Below are positions 36,893 through 45,556 of a DNA stretch of 64,000 nt, in pieces. A program made the position numbers and the translations under genes. The stretch spans positions 1 to 64,000 of the forward strand of contig NZ_VEGH01000010.1 in NCBI RefSeq assembly GCF_007679345.1, in the 5' to 3' direction. The first letter of the stretch is position 1; the number at the start of each line of letters is the position of its first letter. The notes under the pieces were generated by a model. It saw nothing but the letters and a program-made list of their open reading frames with translations, searched no databases and had not been told where the DNA came from. Source of the DNA: Cellulosimicrobium cellulans (GTDB lineage Bacteria; Actinomycetota; Actinomycetes; Actinomycetales; Cellulomonadaceae).

Positions 36893-39385
36893 TCAGCCCG
36901 CGGGGTGGACGCGCCGACGGGCGGAGGCCCGCCCTCGCCCGGACCAGACGACCAGCGCCACGCCCACCGCCCCGGCCGCACCGGCGAGAGCGACCGCGGC
37001 CAGCACCGCCGTGCCCGTCGCGGCGAGGCCGGCGGACGGCCGCGCGGCGCGGGCGCCGGAGTCGCCCGCCGTCGTGGCCGCGGTCCCCGGGCCGGCCCCC
37101 GAGCTGGGCGCGGAGCCCGGCGCGGAGCCGGGTCCGGGCGCCAGACCGGTCCCCGGGCCGGCGCCGGGGACGGACCCCGGCGCCGTCACCGCGACGTCGC
37201 CCGTCAGGACGCCGGACAGCTCACCCCGGAGCACCAGCGCGAGCGACCCGCCGGGCGGGACCTCGGCCACCGTGGCGGGCACCGCGACGGACCCCTCGGC
37301 ATCGGCCGGCACCGTCCCGAGGTCGGCGCCCCCGAGGGTCACGCGGACGAGCTCCCCGGGCTGGAACCCGCCGGCCCCCAGGGACCCGCCGCGGCCCGCG
37401 ACGAGGGCCGCGGCGGTGACCCCGGGCAGCCCGACGCGCCACCGCACCGCGGTCGACGTGTTGCCGGCGCCGTCCTGCGCGTCGACGTCGAGGCGGTCCC
37501 CCGCGACCGCCGCCGGCGCCAGGCCGACCGACCAGGTGCCGTCAGCGGCGACCGTCGTCGTGCCGGCGAGCGCGCCGTCGTCGCGCCGGACGCGGAGGAG
37601 GGCACCCGGTTCCGCCGTCCCGGTGAGCGCGCGGCCGTCCGTCGGGCGCAGCACCGGCGGCGCGGGGGCGACCGCGTCGACCGTCACCGGGGTGCCCGGC
37701 CCGGCGACCCCGCGCACTGCAGCCGCCACCGTGAGGACCTGGCCGTCGAGCGGTGCCGGGTCGAGCCCGACGACCACGCCCCCGTCGGCGCCCGCCACCG
37801 CGGACCCCAGGCTCGCGCCGCCGGCGTCCCGCACGGCCACCGTGCTGCCGGGCGTCGCCCGGGCGGTCACGCGGACGGCGGACGCGACGACGTCCCGGGG
37901 TGCGGCGGGCGGCTCGACGTAGGTGAACGCGGCGTCGAGCGCCAGGTCCGGGCCGGCGGTCACCCCGTCGCGCAGGACCGTCGCCAGCCGGACCGCGACG
38001 GCCCCCGCGGCCTGCGCGGGGGCGGTCGCGCGGACGCGCCGGTCGTCGACCACGGTCACGTCCGTGGCCGCCACGGCACCGAACGAGACGGCGATGACGG
38101 CGAGCGGTGCGCGCACGCGCGTCGGCACCGCGCTGTCCGCGCCGGCACCGTCGGACGTCGCTCCGGCGGTGCCCGACCCCCAGGTCCACAGCGTGCCGTC
38201 GTCGAGCACCACCTCGGCGTGCTCGCCCTCCGACGCCAGGGCACGGGCCGGCCCCGGCAGCGGCACGCGCGCGGGTGCGGACGCGAGCGGACGAGCCGGG
38301 TCGCCCAGGGCCGCGCCGCTCCCCCAGCTCCACACCTCGCCGTCGGTGCTCCGAACCACGGTCGCGGTCGCCGACAGCGCGGCCTCCGCGACGCGCACGT
38401 CCGCCAGGCCCGGCACCTGCTGCGGCACCGCCGCCACCCCGCCCAGGGCCCCGTCCCCCAGCTGACCCCACCCGCCGGAGCCCCAGATCCACAGCGTCCC
38501 GTCCTCGGCGACGGCGGCCGAGTGGTCGGCGCCGGCGCTCACCGCGACGATCCGCCGCGCGCCCCAGCCGGTCACCTGGACCGGGGTCGACGAGGACGTC
38601 CTCGCACCGTCGCCGAGCTGGCCGAGCTCACCCCGGCCCCAGGCCCAGACCGTGCCGTCCTCCCGGAGCGCGAGACCGTGCGCGGTCCCCGCGGCGACGG
38701 CCACGGACCGGGGCGTGTCGGCGAGCCCGCCGACACGCACGGGCAGCGAGACCCCGACCTGGGCCGGCCAGCCCAGCTGCGCCTCGTCGTTCTCTCCCCA
38801 GGCCCACGTCCGCCCGTCCTCGGTGACGGCGAGACTGAACTCCGCACCGGCGGCGACGGAGACCACGGGGACGTCGACGAGATACACCTGTCCCGGCACG
38901 TCGCGCCCGGCGCTGGAGCCGTGGCCCAGCTGGCCGGAGGACCCGTCGCCCCACGACCACAGGCTCCCGTCACCGGCCACCGCCAGGGTGTGCCGCTGGC
39001 CGCCGGCGACCTGCGTGACCCCGCCCGGCAGACCACCGACGGGGACGCGGGTCGCCCGGTCGGCCGAAGCGCCGTCGCCGAGCTGCCCGGCGGTCCCGCT
39101 GCCCGCCGCCCACAGCCGCCCGTCCGACGTGACGGCGAACGATGACGAGGCGCCGGCCCAGACGTCCGCGTACGTCGACCCGGGGACCTCGAGCTCGACC
39201 ACCGCGCCCCCGGCGGTCGACCCCGCGTCCGGGCTCGGCGGCGCCGCGGCCGCCGACACCGGCACCCCGACCGCGAGCGCCACCGCGGCCACCGCCACCA
39301 GGCGCCGCGCGAGCCCGGGCCGCGCGGGGCGGCGCCCGACCCGTCCGGGCGCGGCGGCGGGCGGCACGGTGCGGGCGGGCGTCAT
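36893..39385 (-). CDS. Secreted RCC1-repeat surface protein with LAATG sorting signal
   Basis: 830 residues. Signal peptide (ARRLVAVAAVALAVGVPVSA), then about seven RCC1-type blades (LWSWGDGSSGQLGHG, TWAWGENDEAQLGWP, VWAWGRGELGQLGDG), an IPT/TIG-like part (FGAVAATDVTVVDDRRVRA), Ig-like Pro/Val/Thr-rich domains and a Gly/Pro/Ser linker. The end shows LAATG (about residue 786), a hydrophobic segment and the charged RGRASARRR tail: a sorting signal of the LAXTG type recognised by class E sortases. Such a sortase is encoded at 61371. ATG 39385 with AAGGA upstream. Binding partner unknown. Confidence 0.85.
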   Translation of the reverse strand: MTPARTVPPAAAPGRVGRRPARPGLARRLVAVAAVALAVGVPVSAAAAPPSPDAGSTAGGAVVELEVPGSTYADVWAGASSSFAVTSDGRLWAAGSGTAGQLGDGASADRATRVPVGGLPGGVTQVAGGQRHTLAVAGDGSLWSWGDGSSGQLGHGSSAGRDVPGQVYLVDVPVVSVAAGAEFSLAVTEDGRTWAWGENDEAQLGWPAQVGVSLPVRVGGLADTPRSVAVAAGTAHGLALREDGTVWAWGRGELGQLGDGARTSSSTPVQVTGWGARRIVAVSAGADHSAAVAEDGTLWIWGSGGWGQLGDGALGGVAAVPQQVPGLADVRVAEAALSATATVVRSTDGEVWSWGSGAALGDPARPLASAPARVPLPGPARALASEGEHAEVVLDDGTLWTWGSGTAGATSDGAGADSAVPTRVRAPLAVIAVSFGAVAATDVTVVDDRRVRATAPAQAAGAVAVRLATVLRDGVTAGPDLALDAAFTYVEPPAAPRDVVASAVRVTARATPGSTVAVRDAGGASLGSAVAGADGGVVVGLDPAPLDGQVLTVAAAVRGVAGPGTPVTVDAVAPAPPVLRPTDGRALTGTAEPGALLRVRRDDGALAGTTTVAADGTWSVGLAPAAVAGDRLDVDAQDGAGNTSTAVRWRVGLPGVTAAALVAGRGGSLGAGGFQPGELVRVTLGGADLGTVPADAEGSVAVPATVAEVPPGGSLALVLRGELSGVLTGDVAVTAPGSVPGAGPGTGLAPGPGSAPGSAPSSGAGPGTAATTAGDSGARAARPSAGLAATGTAVLAAVALAGAAGAVGVALVVWSGRGRASARRRVHPAG

Positions 39386-39552
39386 GCACGCGTCCTTCGG
39401 GTCGGGGGTCCCGCAGGGCACGGGTGGACGTCGCGGACGGTACTCGACGGGCGCGAGGGCACGGAAGACGGTTCCCCCCGGTGGCCCACACGGTTCCGCC
39501 GGCGGAGCCGGTACGGTCCGACGGTGCCCGCCGCCCCCGCTCGCCGCGCTGC

Positions 39553-40305
39553 GTGACCGGCGGCTCCGCCCTGCGGACGGCGCTCGCGCTGGTCGCCCTG
39601 CTCGCCGTGTTCCTCGCGGTCACGACGGCCGCCCGGGTGCCGGTCCGCCGGGAGACCGTCGTGGCGGTGCTGCGGGGTGCCGTGCAGCTCGTCGCCGTCG
39701 CGGTCGTCATCGCGTGGGTGTTCCGGCACCCCGCCGCCGCGGGCCTCTACCTGGCGGTCATGGTGGCGGTGGCGGCCTGGACGGCGACCCGGCGCGTCGG
39801 CCTCGGCCCGCGCACGCTCGGCGCGGTCGGGCTCGCGGTGCTGGCGGGGGCGACCACCGCCGTCGTCCCGGTCGTCGCGAGCGGTGCCCTCGCGCTCGGC
39901 GCGCCCACGCTCGTGCCGTTCGGCGCGCAGACGATCGGCGGCGCGATGGCAGCCGCCTCCGTGACCGGCCTGCGGCTCCGGGACGACCTGCACACCGAGT
40001 GGGACGTCGTCGAGGGCTGGCTCGCGCTCGGCGCGACGGGTCGGCAGGCGGTCGCGGGCCACGCGCGGCGCGCGGTGGCGCGGGCGCTGGTGCCCGGGAT
40101 CGACCAGACCCGCAGCGCCGGGCTGGTGACGCTGCCGGGGGCGTTCGTCGGGCTGCTGCTCGGCGGGGCGAGCCCGGCGGTGGCGGCGCAGGTGCAGGTG
40201 CTGGTGCTCGTCGGGCTCCTGGCGGCGCAGGCGGTGTCGGGGGTCCTGACCTCGACGCTGCTCGCGGGACGGCTGGGGGCGGCGCGCCCGGCGGTGGTGG
40301 TCTGA
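39553..40305 (+). CDS. FetB-like (UPF0014) ABC permease
   Basis: 250 residues, about seven membrane segments, matching the FetB/YbbM family: RRETVVAVLRGAVQLVAVAVVI, MVAVAAWTATRRVGLGP, IGGAMAAASVTG and GLVTLPGAFVGLLLGGASPAVAAQVQVLV. E. coli FetB works with the ATPase FetA in iron export; no FetA-like gene is adjacent here. GTG at 39553 has no clear Shine-Dalgarno site and the true start may differ by some residues. Confidence 0.8.
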   Translation: MTGGSALRTALALVALLAVFLAVTTAARVPVRRETVVAVLRGAVQLVAVAVVIAWVFRHPAAAGLYLAVMVAVAAWTATRRVGLGPRTLGAVGLAVLAGATTAVVPVVASGALALGAPTLVPFGAQTIGGAMAAASVTGLRLRDDLHTEWDVVEGWLALGATGRQAVAGHARRAVARALVPGIDQTRSAGLVTLPGAFVGLLLGGASPAVAAQVQVLVLVGLLAAQAVSGVLTSTLLAGRLGAARPAVVV

Positions 40306-40348
40306 GCCCCCGAGAGACGCGGCCCGGGCCGGTCGAGCCGCGCCGGCG

Positions 40349-41278
40349 TCAGACCCGGGCGCGCAGCAGCCCGTCGAGCCGATCCGCCGACTCCCGCCAC
40401 CGGGAGGGTCGGTCGACCGCGACCCACACCCGCTCGGCGAGCAGGTGCAGCACCTCGTGCACCCCGAGGCGCGCCGTCTGGTCCGCGGTGAGGCCGCCGT
40501 ACCCGTCGAGCAGCGCCCCGACGTCCCCCGGCGCGTGCTGCCGCACGTGCACCAGCGTCAGGGCCAGGTCGGCCACCGGGTCGTCCCACGCGGCCCGCTC
40601 CAGGTCGACGATCCCGCTCACCCGAGTCGGGTCGCGGTCGTCCACCAGCACGTTCCCGTCGACCAGGTCCCGGTGGCAGAGCACCGGGACGACGTCGGCG
40701 TCGAGGGCGTCGCGCCGCTCCGCCAGCAGCGCGCGGACGCCCTCGCCCACCACGGTCGGCCCGCCGACCCGCCGGTAGGCCGTCAGCAGCTCGTCGGCGC
40801 GGGCCGTCACCCGGTCCCCCGCACCGGCCCGGCGCGGTCCGGCCGCCGCGAGGTCGCCGAAGAACAGCCCGGTGACGGTGTGCACCCGGCGGAGCACGGC
40901 ACCAACCGCCGCCGTGAGCCCCGTGGTGGCCGCCGCCCCGAGCGTCGCCCGCCGGTCGGCCCAGCGCGCGCCGCCCAGCCGGGACATCAGGACGTAGGCG
41001 GCGCCGCCCGCCGTGACCCCGTGGGCGCGCACGACGGGGACCGGCACTCCCGGCACGTCCCGCAGCAGGCCGAGCGCCGTGACCTCGGCGGGCAGCCGGT
41101 CGCGCACCCGGGGGCCGAGCACCTTGAGGACGTACCGCGTGCCGTCGTCGCCCGTCAGTCCCCGCACGTGGCCGACCGCGCCCTGGACCGACGGCGACCA
41201 GCCGTCCGCGCGGAGCCCCGGCACCCGGACGGCGAGGTCGGCCAGGACGGCGGGCAGCAGGTCCGCGTCGGCCGGCAC
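40349..41278 (-). CDS. Aminoglycoside-phosphotransferase-family kinase
   Basis: 309 residues. Kinase-like fold of the APH/choline kinase superfamily: catalytic loop VLCHRDLVDGNVLVDD and metal-binding VSGIVDLERAAWDDPVADLA. N-terminal nucleotide-binding lobe with RYVLKVLGP. Substrate unknown; resistance should not be assumed. The GTG at 41278 has GAGGAGG (41283-41289) placed only 3 nt after the encoded CCA end of tRNA-Pro, so the mRNA is probably released from a tRNA-mRNA precursor. Confidence 0.82.
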   Translation of the reverse strand: MPADADLLPAVLADLAVRVPGLRADGWSPSVQGAVGHVRGLTGDDGTRYVLKVLGPRVRDRLPAEVTALGLLRDVPGVPVPVVRAHGVTAGGAAYVLMSRLGGARWADRRATLGAAATTGLTAAVGAVLRRVHTVTGLFFGDLAAAGPRRAGAGDRVTARADELLTAYRRVGGPTVVGEGVRALLAERRDALDADVVPVLCHRDLVDGNVLVDDRDPTRVSGIVDLERAAWDDPVADLALTLVHVRQHAPGDVGALLDGYGGLTADQTARLGVHEVLHLLAERVWVAVDRPSRWRESADRLDGLLRARV

Positions 41279-41292
41279 CGGGCCTCCTCGCG

Positions 41293-41369
41293 TGGTCGGG
41301 ATGGCGGGATTCGAACCCACGACCTTCCGCTCCCAAAGCGGACGCGCTACCAACCTGCGCCACATCCCG
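41293..41369 (-). tRNA. tRNA-Pro (anticodon TGG)
   Basis: Acceptor arms CGGGATG/CATCCCG, D-arm GCGC-AGGTTGGTA-GCGC, anticodon stem TCCGC/GCGGA with loop TTTGGGA (anticodon TGG), T-loop TTCGAAT, then A73 and an encoded CCA (41293-41295). Reads CCN Pro codons, mainly CCA. Co-directional with the phosphotransferase gene. Confidence 0.95.
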
Positions 41370-41497
41370 TCGGGCCGGAGTCTAGTGGCGCGACGCGCAC
41401 CCCCGGTGGCGGCGTGGGTGCCGTGCGGGCGCGCAGGTGCGAGTGGTGGTCGCCCGAGCCGGTACCCTGGTCCGGCGGCCCGCCCCGGCGGGCCTGC

Positions 41498-41571
41498 GCG
41501 GATGTAGCTCAATGGTAGAGCCCCAGTCTTCCAAACTGGCTACGCGGGTTCGATTCCCGTCATCCGCTCCA
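41498..41571 (+). tRNA. tRNA-Gly (anticodon TCC)
   Basis: Acceptor arms GCGGATG/CATCCGC, D-arm AGCTCAATGGTAGAGC, anticodon stem CCAGT/ACTGG with loop CTTCCAA (anticodon TCC), T-loop TTCGATT, U73 and encoded CCA. A -10-like TACCCT lies at 41463-41468. Its last 12 nt overlap the 3' end of the KDPG aldolase gene on the other strand. Confidence 0.95.
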
Positions 41572-42216
41572 CGGTATCGCGGCGCCGCCCGTCGTCACCG
41601 GGCGCGCCGACCGGCGCAGGGCCGCCACCGACCGGCGGACGTCCGCCACGTGCCCGGCCCGCGCGAGGTCAGCACCCATGCCGACCGCGATCGCCCCCGC
41701 GTCGAGCCACTGCCCGGCGTTGCCGAGCGTCACTCCGCCGGTGGGGACCACGGGCACCTGCGGCAGCGCCCGGAGCATGGTCCGCAGGGCGCCCGGCGAC
41801 CACAGGTCGGCGGGGAAGAGCTTGACCGCGTGGGCGCCGAGGCGGAGCGCCTCGAGCATCTCCGTCGGGGTCGCGCAGCCCGGGACCACGATCGCGCCCA
41901 GGTCGCGGGCGGTGCGCACCACGTCCGCGCAGAGCGCCGGCGTCACGACGAGTCGCGCCCCGGCCGCCACGGCCGAGCGGACGTCCGCGGCGCGGAGCAC
42001 GGTCCCCACCCCGATGACGTCGCCGCCGGTCGCGTCCGCGGCCTCGGCGACGAGGTCCAGCGCGCCCGGCGTGCCGAGCGAGACCTCCGCCACCCGGACC
42101 CCCGCGGCGCGCATGGCGGACAGCGCCGCGCGTCCCGCCGCGGCGTCCGGCGCCCGGACGATCCCGATCAGCCGCTCGGCGCGCACCGCCGCCAGCACCT
42201 GCTCGTCCACGCTCAT
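41560..42216 (-). CDS. 2-keto-3-deoxy-6-phosphogluconate (KDPG) aldolase
   Basis: 218 residues, EDA/KDPG aldolase family. GVRVAEVSLGTPGALDLV carries the catalytic Glu, and LGAHAVKLFPADLWSPGAL the Schiff-base Lys; VVPTGGVTLGNAGQWLDAG completes the barrel. It splits KDPG into pyruvate and glyceraldehyde-3-phosphate. ATG at 42216 overlaps the kinase stop (ATGA). The stop codon lies inside the antisense of the tRNA-Gly T-arm region. Last gene of the catabolic operon. Confidence 0.9.
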   Translation of the reverse strand: MSVDEQVLAAVRAERLIGIVRAPDAAAGRAALSAMRAAGVRVAEVSLGTPGALDLVAEAADATGGDVIGVGTVLRAADVRSAVAAGARLVVTPALCADVVRTARDLGAIVVPGCATPTEMLEALRLGAHAVKLFPADLWSPGALRTMLRALPQVPVVPTGGVTLGNAGQWLDAGAIAVGMGADLARAGHVADVRRSVAALRRSARPVTTGGAAIPWSG

Positions 42217-43208
42217 CGCCGCACATCCGTTCCGTCGGCCAGCACGTGGTCCCGCTCGGCGGCGGTCGGCAGGCCGTCGACGTCGCCGCGGGTGGCCACG
42301 ACGCAGGCCGCGACCGCGGCGCCCTCGCGCAGCCCGTCCTCGACGTCCTTGCCGCGCAGCCACGCGGAGATCCACCCGGCGGCGAACGCGTCGCCGGCGC
42401 CCACCGGGTCCACCAGCGGCACCGGGCGCGCGGGCACCGTCCAGGTCGTGGTGCCGTCCGTGGCCGTGGCGCCCGCCGCGCCGCGCTTGACCACGACCAG
42501 CGGTGCGCCGCGGTCCAGGAACCAGCCGATGCCGCACCCGCCGCCCAGGACGGCGAGCTCCTCGTCGCCGACCAGGACGGCGTCGGCGAGGCCGACGAGG
42601 GGCTCCAGGGCGGACCGCCAGGCCGCCGGTGGTCCGAGCCGGCGGCGGACGTTCGGGTCCAGCGTCACGTAGCGGCCCGCGCCCCGGGCCGCGTGCGCCG
42701 CGGACTGCACCGCGGCGCACGGCCCGTCGCCGAGCATGGCGCTGATGCCGGTGAGGTGCGTCGCGCGCGCGGACCGCACCACGGCGAGCGGCACGTCGCC
42801 GGGTGACAGCGCGGACCCGGCGGCCGCCGTGCGGTGGTACACCAGGTCCACCGGCCGACCGGAGGGGGCGTCGCGCACGATCAACCCGGTGGCCCGGCCC
42901 GGCGTCGTCCGCACCGCGGCGTCGTCGACCCCCTCGCCGCGCAGGAACCGCCGGACCACCTCACCGGACGTGTCGTCGCCGACCCGGCCGCAGAACGCGA
43001 CCCGGTGGCCGAGCCGCGCGACGCCCACCGCCACGTTGCTCTCGGCGCCCACCACCCAGCGGTCGTAGCGGGCGGCGTGCAGCAGCGGCACGCCGTCGGT
43101 GGCCACCAGGGCGACCAGCGCCTCCCCGAGCGTGACGAGGTCCGGGCCTGCGGGCGGGTCCGCCGCGCGCCCTCCGGCCGGCGCGGTCCCCCGGTCAGAT
43201 CCGGCCAT
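42213..43208 (-). CDS. PfkB-family sugar kinase (2-keto-3-deoxygluconate kinase-like)
   Basis: 331 residues. N-terminal DLVTLGEALVALVATDGVPLL with NVAVGVARLGHRVAFCGRVGDD and the C-terminal PfkB signature DPVGAGDAFAAGWISAWL (catalytic Asp). The pairing with KDPG aldolase indicates phosphorylation of 2-keto-3-deoxygluconate or a related keto-deoxy acid. The start overlaps the RraA-like gene by 14 nt. ATG-less start: GTG-type codon at 43208 region reads MAGSD. Substrate is inferred from context. Confidence 0.85.
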   Translation of the reverse strand: MAGSDRGTAPAGGRAADPPAGPDLVTLGEALVALVATDGVPLLHAARYDRWVVGAESNVAVGVARLGHRVAFCGRVGDDTSGEVVRRFLRGEGVDDAAVRTTPGRATGLIVRDAPSGRPVDLVYHRTAAAGSALSPGDVPLAVVRSARATHLTGISAMLGDGPCAAVQSAAHAARGAGRYVTLDPNVRRRLGPPAAWRSALEPLVGLADAVLVGDEELAVLGGGCGIGWFLDRGAPLVVVKRGAAGATATDGTTTWTVPARPVPLVDPVGAGDAFAAGWISAWLRGKDVEDGLREGAAVAACVVATRGDVDGLPTAAERDHVLADGTDVRR

Positions 43209-43896
43209 ACTTCGCCAGCAGATCCGCGTACGACAGGCCCGCGAGGATGTCCCGCCGGGTGCTGGACTCCAGCTCGGCCTGCGTCACCGCGCGCTCGTGG
43301 ACCTCGGCCAGGTCCTCCTGCCGCACCACCGTGACCCCGATCTCGTCCGCGACCACCAGGTCGCCGGGCCGCACGATCACACCCCCGCAGTGGACCGGGG
43401 TGTTCAGCGCGACCGGCTCGTAGCGCCCGGTCACCGGGCTGTGCGTGGAGCGCGGCGACACGGACCGCGACACGATCGGGAACTCGAGCAGCCGCGCCTC
43501 GTCGATGTCCCGCGCGGAGCCGTCGACCACCACCCCCGCGACGCCGCGCGAGCGCGCCAGGCCGCACATCAGCCCGCCCCACACCGACGTCTCGCTCTCG
43601 CCGAACGCGTCGACCACCACCACGTCGCCCGGAGACACGACATCGAGCACGGCGAGCGGGTCGACCAGGTTCCCCGGGGACAGGCCCACGGTGACCGCCG
43701 TGCCGATGAACGCGTGCGTCACGCTGCGCAGGCGCAACGAGCTGTGCATCACCTGGGCGCGCTGCTGCGCGTCCGCCACGACGCAGGAGACGGACACGAC
43801 GTCGGTCATCGCGCGGAAGGCCTCGACCAGCCGCCGGGTCTCGCCGGCGTCGTCCCGCACCGGGGTGTCCCGCACCCGCGTGGTGTCCCGGGTCAT
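43195..43896 (-). CDS. RraA-family (HMG/CHA-type) aldolase-like protein
   Basis: 233 residues. RraA fold marks: GPG-like FIGTAVTVGLSPGNLVDPLAVL, VVVVDAFGESETSVWGGLMCGLA and GVAGVVVDGSARDIDEARLL, which holds the metal- and pyruvate-binding Arg-Asp pair of class II 4-hydroxy-4-methyl-2-oxoglutarate aldolases. It probably cleaves or decarboxylates a 2-keto acid. The ATG overlaps the HpcH stop (ATGA). Its exact substrate is unknown. Confidence 0.85.
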   Translation of the reverse strand: MTRDTTRVRDTPVRDDAGETRRLVEAFRAMTDVVSVSCVVADAQQRAQVMHSSLRLRSVTHAFIGTAVTVGLSPGNLVDPLAVLDVVSPGDVVVVDAFGESETSVWGGLMCGLARSRGVAGVVVDGSARDIDEARLLEFPIVSRSVSPRSTHSPVTGRYEPVALNTPVHCGGVIVRPGDLVVADEIGVTVVRQEDLAEVHERAVTQAELESSTRRDILAGLSYADLLAKYGRI

Positions 43897-44699
43897 CGCG
43901 GCAGACCCGCCCGGACCTCCGCGGCGAGCCGGCGCAGCAGCGTGTCGACCTGGATGAGGTCGACGCTCAGCAGGCCGATCCGGATGCCGCGGGCGAACTG
44001 CTCGAGCATGGCCTGCGGCTCGGCGGCGTTCCACCACATGTGCTTGCCGTGCCGCATCGCGGCCTCGAACACCTTCTCCCGGGCCGCGTTCGTCTCGGCG
44101 GAGTCCTCGTCGCCGATACCCGCGGTGAGCGAGTAGTCCTGGTGCCCGAAGCCGACGGCGTCGATGCCCTCCACGGCCAGGATCTCGTCGATGTTCTCGA
44201 CGGCCTCCGGCGACTCGATGATCGCCCACAGCATGACCTCGTCGTCGAGCTCGCGCCCGAACCGCTGGACGTCGAGCTCCGCGGGGCGCGGGATCTCCCG
44301 CGCGGAGCGGTCGCAGGTCGCGATCCCGCGCTGGCCCAGCGGGGGGAACTTGGCGGCCTGCACCACCTTGCGCGCGGTCTCGGCCGAGTCGACCTCCGGC
44401 ACCATGATGATCTGCGCGCCCACCTTGAGCGCCTTGATGATCTGGTTCACGGGCGGCTGACCCGCGACGCACTGCTCGGTGCGGAACAGCGGGGTGATCC
44501 CGGCCAGCTCGGCCGCCCGCACCAGGTTCTCCACGCCCTCCCAGTCCCGGGCGACGTGCTCGTACTCGATGTGCAGGAAGTCGAACCCGGCGTGGCCGAG
44601 GAGCTCGGCCATCCGGGGGTCGCGCAGCCACGACTCCATGCCGATGACCGGCTGTCCGTCGGCGATCTTCTGCTTCACGAGGTTCGTGCGGGCGTACAT
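43893..44699 (-). CDS. HpcH/HpaI-family 2-keto-3-deoxy acid aldolase
   Basis: 268 residues, metal-dependent class II aldolase. GHAGFDFLHIEYEHVARDWE corresponds to the catalytic His loop; IIMVPEVDSAETARKVVQAAKFPPLGQRG carries the metal-binding Glu region and the Arg-Gly motif. Relatives cleave 2-keto-3-deoxy-rhamnonate or 4-hydroxy-2-keto diacids. ATG 44699 with GAGAGGG upstream. 59 nt after the SDR gene in one operon. Confidence 0.85.
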   Translation of the reverse strand: MYARTNLVKQKIADGQPVIGMESWLRDPRMAELLGHAGFDFLHIEYEHVARDWEGVENLVRAAELAGITPLFRTEQCVAGQPPVNQIIKALKVGAQIIMVPEVDSAETARKVVQAAKFPPLGQRGIATCDRSAREIPRPAELDVQRFGRELDDEVMLWAIIESPEAVENIDEILAVEGIDAVGFGHQDYSLTAGIGDEDSAETNAAREKVFEAAMRHGKHMWWNAAEPQAMLEQFARGIRIGLLSVDLIQVDTLLRRLAAEVRAGLPR

Positions 44700-44758
44700 G
44701 GGTTCCCTCTCTCTCTGGTGTGTCGGCTGCTCGGTCGCGCGCCGGCGGCGCGCTCGGC

Positions 44759-45556
44759 TCAGACGGCGGTGTACCCGCCGTCGAACGTGAGGACCGAGCC
44801 GGTGATGAACGACGCGCGGTCCGAGGCCAGGAAGGTCAGGAACGCCGCGAGCTCCTCGGGGGCGGCCAGCCGCCCGACGGGGTGCAGCGCGACGGCCTCG
44901 GCGCGCGCCGCCTCGGGGTCGGGGCTCTCCTGGTAGAGCTCCGCCATCTGGTCGGTCTCGACGCCGCTCGGGCACACCGCGTTCACGCGGACGCCCGCCG
45001 GCCCGTGGTCGACCGCCATCGCGCGGGAGAGCGCGATGATCCCGCCCTTCGACGCGCAGTAGGCCGGTCGCCCGGCGCGCCCGACGAGGCCGGTGATGGA
45101 GGCCAGGTTGAGGATGACCCCCCGGCCGCGGGCCTGCATCGACGGGAGCACCCGGCGGGAGACCAGGAAGGTCCCGGTGAGGTTCACCCCGATCACGGCT
45201 GCCCAGGAGGCCTCGCTCATGGTGTCGACGGTCCCGGGGTTGACCAGCGCCGCGTTGTTGACCAGCACGTCGACCCCGCCGTGCACCGCCTCGAACGCGC
45301 TGACGGCCCCGTCGACCTGCTCGGCGTCGGCGACGTCGGCGCGCTGGAACATCGCGGTCCCGCCGGCCCGCACGATCTCCTCGGCCGCGGCACCGCCGCC
45401 CGCCTCGTCGACGTCGAGGAGGAGCACGACCGCGCCCGCCCGGGCGAACGCCGTCGCCGTGGCCCGGCCGATCCCCTTGGCCGCGCCCGTGACCAGGGCG
45501 CACGTGCCGGTGAGGTCGGCGGGCAGGAGGTTCTGCTGCTCGGTTGCCATGTGCAC
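44759..45556 (-). CDS. Short-chain dehydrogenase/reductase
   Basis: 265 residues, classical SDR: TGAAKGIG cofactor motif with LLLDVDE (Asp favouring NAD), NNAALVNPG, active-site Ser in NLASITG, and YCASK (Tyr, Lys). Likely a sugar or sugar-acid dehydrogenase of the pathway. GTG at 45556 has AAGGG 4 nt upstream; an ATG at 45550 is an alternative. Directly after the permease stop (TAG). Confidence 0.87.
   Translation of the reverse strand: MHMATEQQNLLPADLTGTCALVTGAAKGIGRATATAFARAGAVVLLLDVDEAGGGAAAEEIVRAGGTAMFQRADVADAEQVDGAVSAFEAVHGGVDVLVNNAALVNPGTVDTMSEASWAAVIGVNLTGTFLVSRRVLPSMQARGRGVILNLASITGLVGRAGRPAYCASKGGIIALSRAMAVDHGPAGVRVNAVCPSGVETDQMAELYQESPDPEAARAEAVALHPVGRLAAPEELAAFLTFLASDRASFITGSVLTFDGGYTAV

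Noticed and set aside
34482..37922. A plus-strand open frame of over 1100 codons opposite trigger factor and the RCC1 protein
   Set aside because: Antisense artefact of high G+C third positions; the minus-strand genes have clear families.
40349..41278. Aminoglycoside resistance gene
   Set aside because: Only the general kinase motifs are visible; many such proteins phosphorylate other small molecules.
41293..41571. Integration site or mobile element at the tRNA pair
   Set aside because: No integrase gene, no repeat of a tRNA 3' end, and ordinary housekeeping genes on both sides.
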